Assembly (NCBI GenBank): GCA_015060205.1
Contig: SUYY01000011.1
Coordinates: forward strand, 1 to 51,687
Direction of reading: 5' to 3'
DNA: 51,687 nucleotides
Origin: Bacteroidales bacterium
GTDB lineage: Bacteria > Bacteroidota > Bacteroidia > Bacteroidales > UBA932
The notes under the pieces: generated by a model
The model's input: only the letters and a program-made list of their open reading frames with translations
What the model was told of the DNA's origin: nothing
Databases searched by the model: none
Position numbers and translations under genes: made by a program
Shown: positions 50,760 to 51,687 of the stretch, in pieces
Layout of the letters: every line of letters begins with the position of its first letter
How positions within the stretch are numbered: the stretch's first letter is position 1

Positions 50760-51305
50760 TTAATTATACTTTACAAAATCTACAAACCCGTCCAGATCAG
50801 TTACACCATTTTCGATAAGATGATTACGTACCTCTTCCATTCTTTCTAATTCCTTTAGAGTGTGAGAACGCTCCTGCATTGTATATGTCAACTTAATGGC
50901 ACCGCCTGTAATCAGATAGACTCCCTTTTCCAACCTCAACGCATACAATCTTAACCACGACGGATGAGTTCCCATACGACCTTTCGCCTTCTCCTTTCCT
51001 AACAATAACTCAGAAGTTCTCATATTGTTCAACGGCCTGAACATCTTATCCAGATCAGAATCCTCTGCGAGATCAAGAATCATACATTCTAATTCCTCGG
51101 CGTCCATCAAGGTATCATATATAGCCTTATCCACACTTCTAATCTGAAAATTCCTCTCAAGATCTGCTTTATTGGAAGAAAAGAAATCTACCAACCAGTC
51201 AACATCAGTCCATTGAGAGAAAAGCATACTTAGCACATTTACAGTATTCCCGTCATACTTCACCGCCCACAATCTTCCGCTTCCGTCAATATTATCAAAC
51301 TTCAT
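50760..51305 (-). CDS. putative toxin (HigB/Gp49-like, extended), partner of the XRE gene
   Basis: This 181-residue protein starts at 51305 (MKFDNIDGSGRLWAVKYDG) and is placed 17 bases after a -7 box. The C-terminal half (about 105-165) has HPSWLRLYALRLEKGVYLIT, GGAIKLTYTMQ and HTLKELERMEEV, the basic-aromatic strand and helix order of RelE/HigB-type toxins. An extra N-terminal domain of about 90 residues makes it longer than the usual 90-120. In HigB, cleavage of ribosome-bound mRNA is known; for this longer form the activity is inferred. An XRE antitoxin follows. Confidence 0.6.
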   Translation of the reverse strand: MKFDNIDGSGRLWAVKYDGNTVNVLSMLFSQWTDVDWLVDFFSSNKADLERNFQIRSVDKAIYDTLMDAEELECMILDLAEDSDLDKMFRPLNNMRTSELLLGKEKAKGRMGTHPSWLRLYALRLEKGVYLITGGAIKLTYTMQERSHTLKELERMEEVRNHLIENGVTDLDGFVDFVKYN

Positions 51306-51322
51306 AGTCCTTAACTTTTCGA

Positions 51323-51354
51323 CAAAGTTATATACAATTTTTATGTTGTACAAT
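51323..51354 (-). promoter_or_regulatory. promoter of the toxin-antitoxin-like operon
   Basis: On the minus strand ATTG (51354-51351, one mismatch to TTTG) is followed after 20 bases by TAACTTTG (51330-51323). The start codon is 17 bases downstream. Short 5' leader and A/T-rich surroundings fit an autoregulated operon. Confidence 0.55.
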
Positions 51355-51427
51355 ATTTATATGATAATTTTCCAAATTTAATTGTGAGTGGCTCGACCAG
51401 AATGAACCATCTGTCATTGTGAAGACG

Positions 51428-51457
51428 GCGCCCTCCCGATGTGAATCGGGAGGGCGC
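51428..51457 (+). repeat. third GTGA-loop hairpin
   Basis: GCGCCCTCCCGAT and ATCGGGAGGGCGC form a perfect 13-base stem around GTGA. It is the same element as at 47211-47240 and 49531-49561, here without the AGGTTAGAATTG left flank. It lies between the stop of the partial XRE gene and the toxin operon promoter and could work as a terminator for either strand, though the T run is only on the plus side. Confidence 0.75.
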
Positions 51458-51464
51458 TATCTTT

Positions 51465-51687
51465 TTATTTATTCTTTCCATACGGAGGCCGTTCCGGCTC
51501 GCTGAGGTGTTTTGTCTGAGTAACGTATCCATATCCGCAGACTCCAGGCCTGACAATTTCGACGGTCATACCAAGAGCAGCAATCATCCGATAGAAAACA
51601 GCCACGCTGGGTATTATCACTCCATTTTCGATGCGCGATATATATGACTTGGTCGTCTGAGTCCTGCGTGCCAGTTCTGCCTGCGAC
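51465..51687 (-). CDS. XRE-family HTH protein, antitoxin-like (partial, 5' end beyond the window)
   Basis: An open frame enters from the right edge and runs 73 codons to a stop at 51467-51465. It begins SQAELARRTQTTKSYISRIE, the second half of an HTH domain, continues PSVAVFYRMIAALGMTVEIV, typical of HigA-like antitoxins, and ends LSEPERPPYGKNK. The start and any partner toxin lie outside the window. Tail similarity to the XRE protein at 50371 is notable because the HTH parts differ. Confidence 0.8.
   Translation of the reverse strand, partial: SQAELARRTQTTKSYISRIENGVIIPSVAVFYRMIAALGMTVEIVRPGVCGYGYVTQTKHLSEPERPPYGKNK

Noticed and set aside
47539..51687. DGR reverse transcriptase or template repeat near the target
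   Set aside because: No reverse-transcriptase-like frame and no AAC-rich copy of the variable region could be found on either strand in this window.

Overview
The window looks like a chromosomal segment from a Bacteroidales bacterium, probably from a gut or rumen. The evidence is two SusC/SusD-type polysaccharide-utilization loci (PULs), a FimA/Mfa-type fimbrial operon, FecR/ECF-sigma and hybrid two-component regulation, lipoproteins throughout, a near-absence of Shine-Dalgarno sequences, and repeated TAnnTTTG (-7) promoter boxes. Genus cannot be fixed from sequence alone.

Layout. (1) 1-311: leftward promoter and a probable rRNA-operon leader running off the left edge. (2) 312-8280, minus: six-gene fimbrial operon (DUF3575 outer-membrane protein, DUF5119 lipoprotein, three fimbrillins, one 842-residue tip-like protein). 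(3) 8374-11123, plus: two half-size chromate transporters and a YidE/AspT-type transporter. (4) 11217-25075, plus: PUL1, with ECF sigma, FecR anti-sigma, SusC, SusD, SusE-like, SusF-like, a SusE-domain/clan-D-like glycosidase and a GH65 enzyme of hydrolase type; an alpha-linked glucan or glucoside is the likely target. (5) 25080-25703, minus: UbiA-like membrane protein. (6) 25853-27613, plus: SGNH esterase lipoprotein. (7) 27616-43864, minus: PUL2, with a GH127-like enzyme, a small beta-sandwich lipoprotein, a hybrid two-component sensor, SusC, SusD and three tandem paralogous beta-propeller lipoproteins that carry the same beta-sandwich domain. (8) 43971-46951: Wzx-like flippase, cyclophilin lipoprotein, HAD phosphatase. 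(9) 46952-51687: a repeat-rich accessory region with a fimbrillin-like lipoprotein whose 3' end looks like the variable region of a diversity-generating retroelement (DGR), a 36-residue protein just upstream, a MITE-like 419-bp element, a toxin-antitoxin-like pair and a second antitoxin-like gene cut by the right edge.

The most interesting part is 47190-49566. The last 58 codons of the lipoprotein gene at 47539-49086 have the codon and residue pattern of a DGR variable region. Hairpins directly follow its stop codon, and two nested pairs of direct repeats bracket the gene. No reverse transcriptase or template repeat is visible, so if this is a DGR target it is served from elsewhere. Also notable are three 8-base G/C runs: at the start codon of the PUL2 sensor, inside the fimbrial DUF3575 gene, and just upstream of the 36-residue gene. 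All three are candidate slippage sites.
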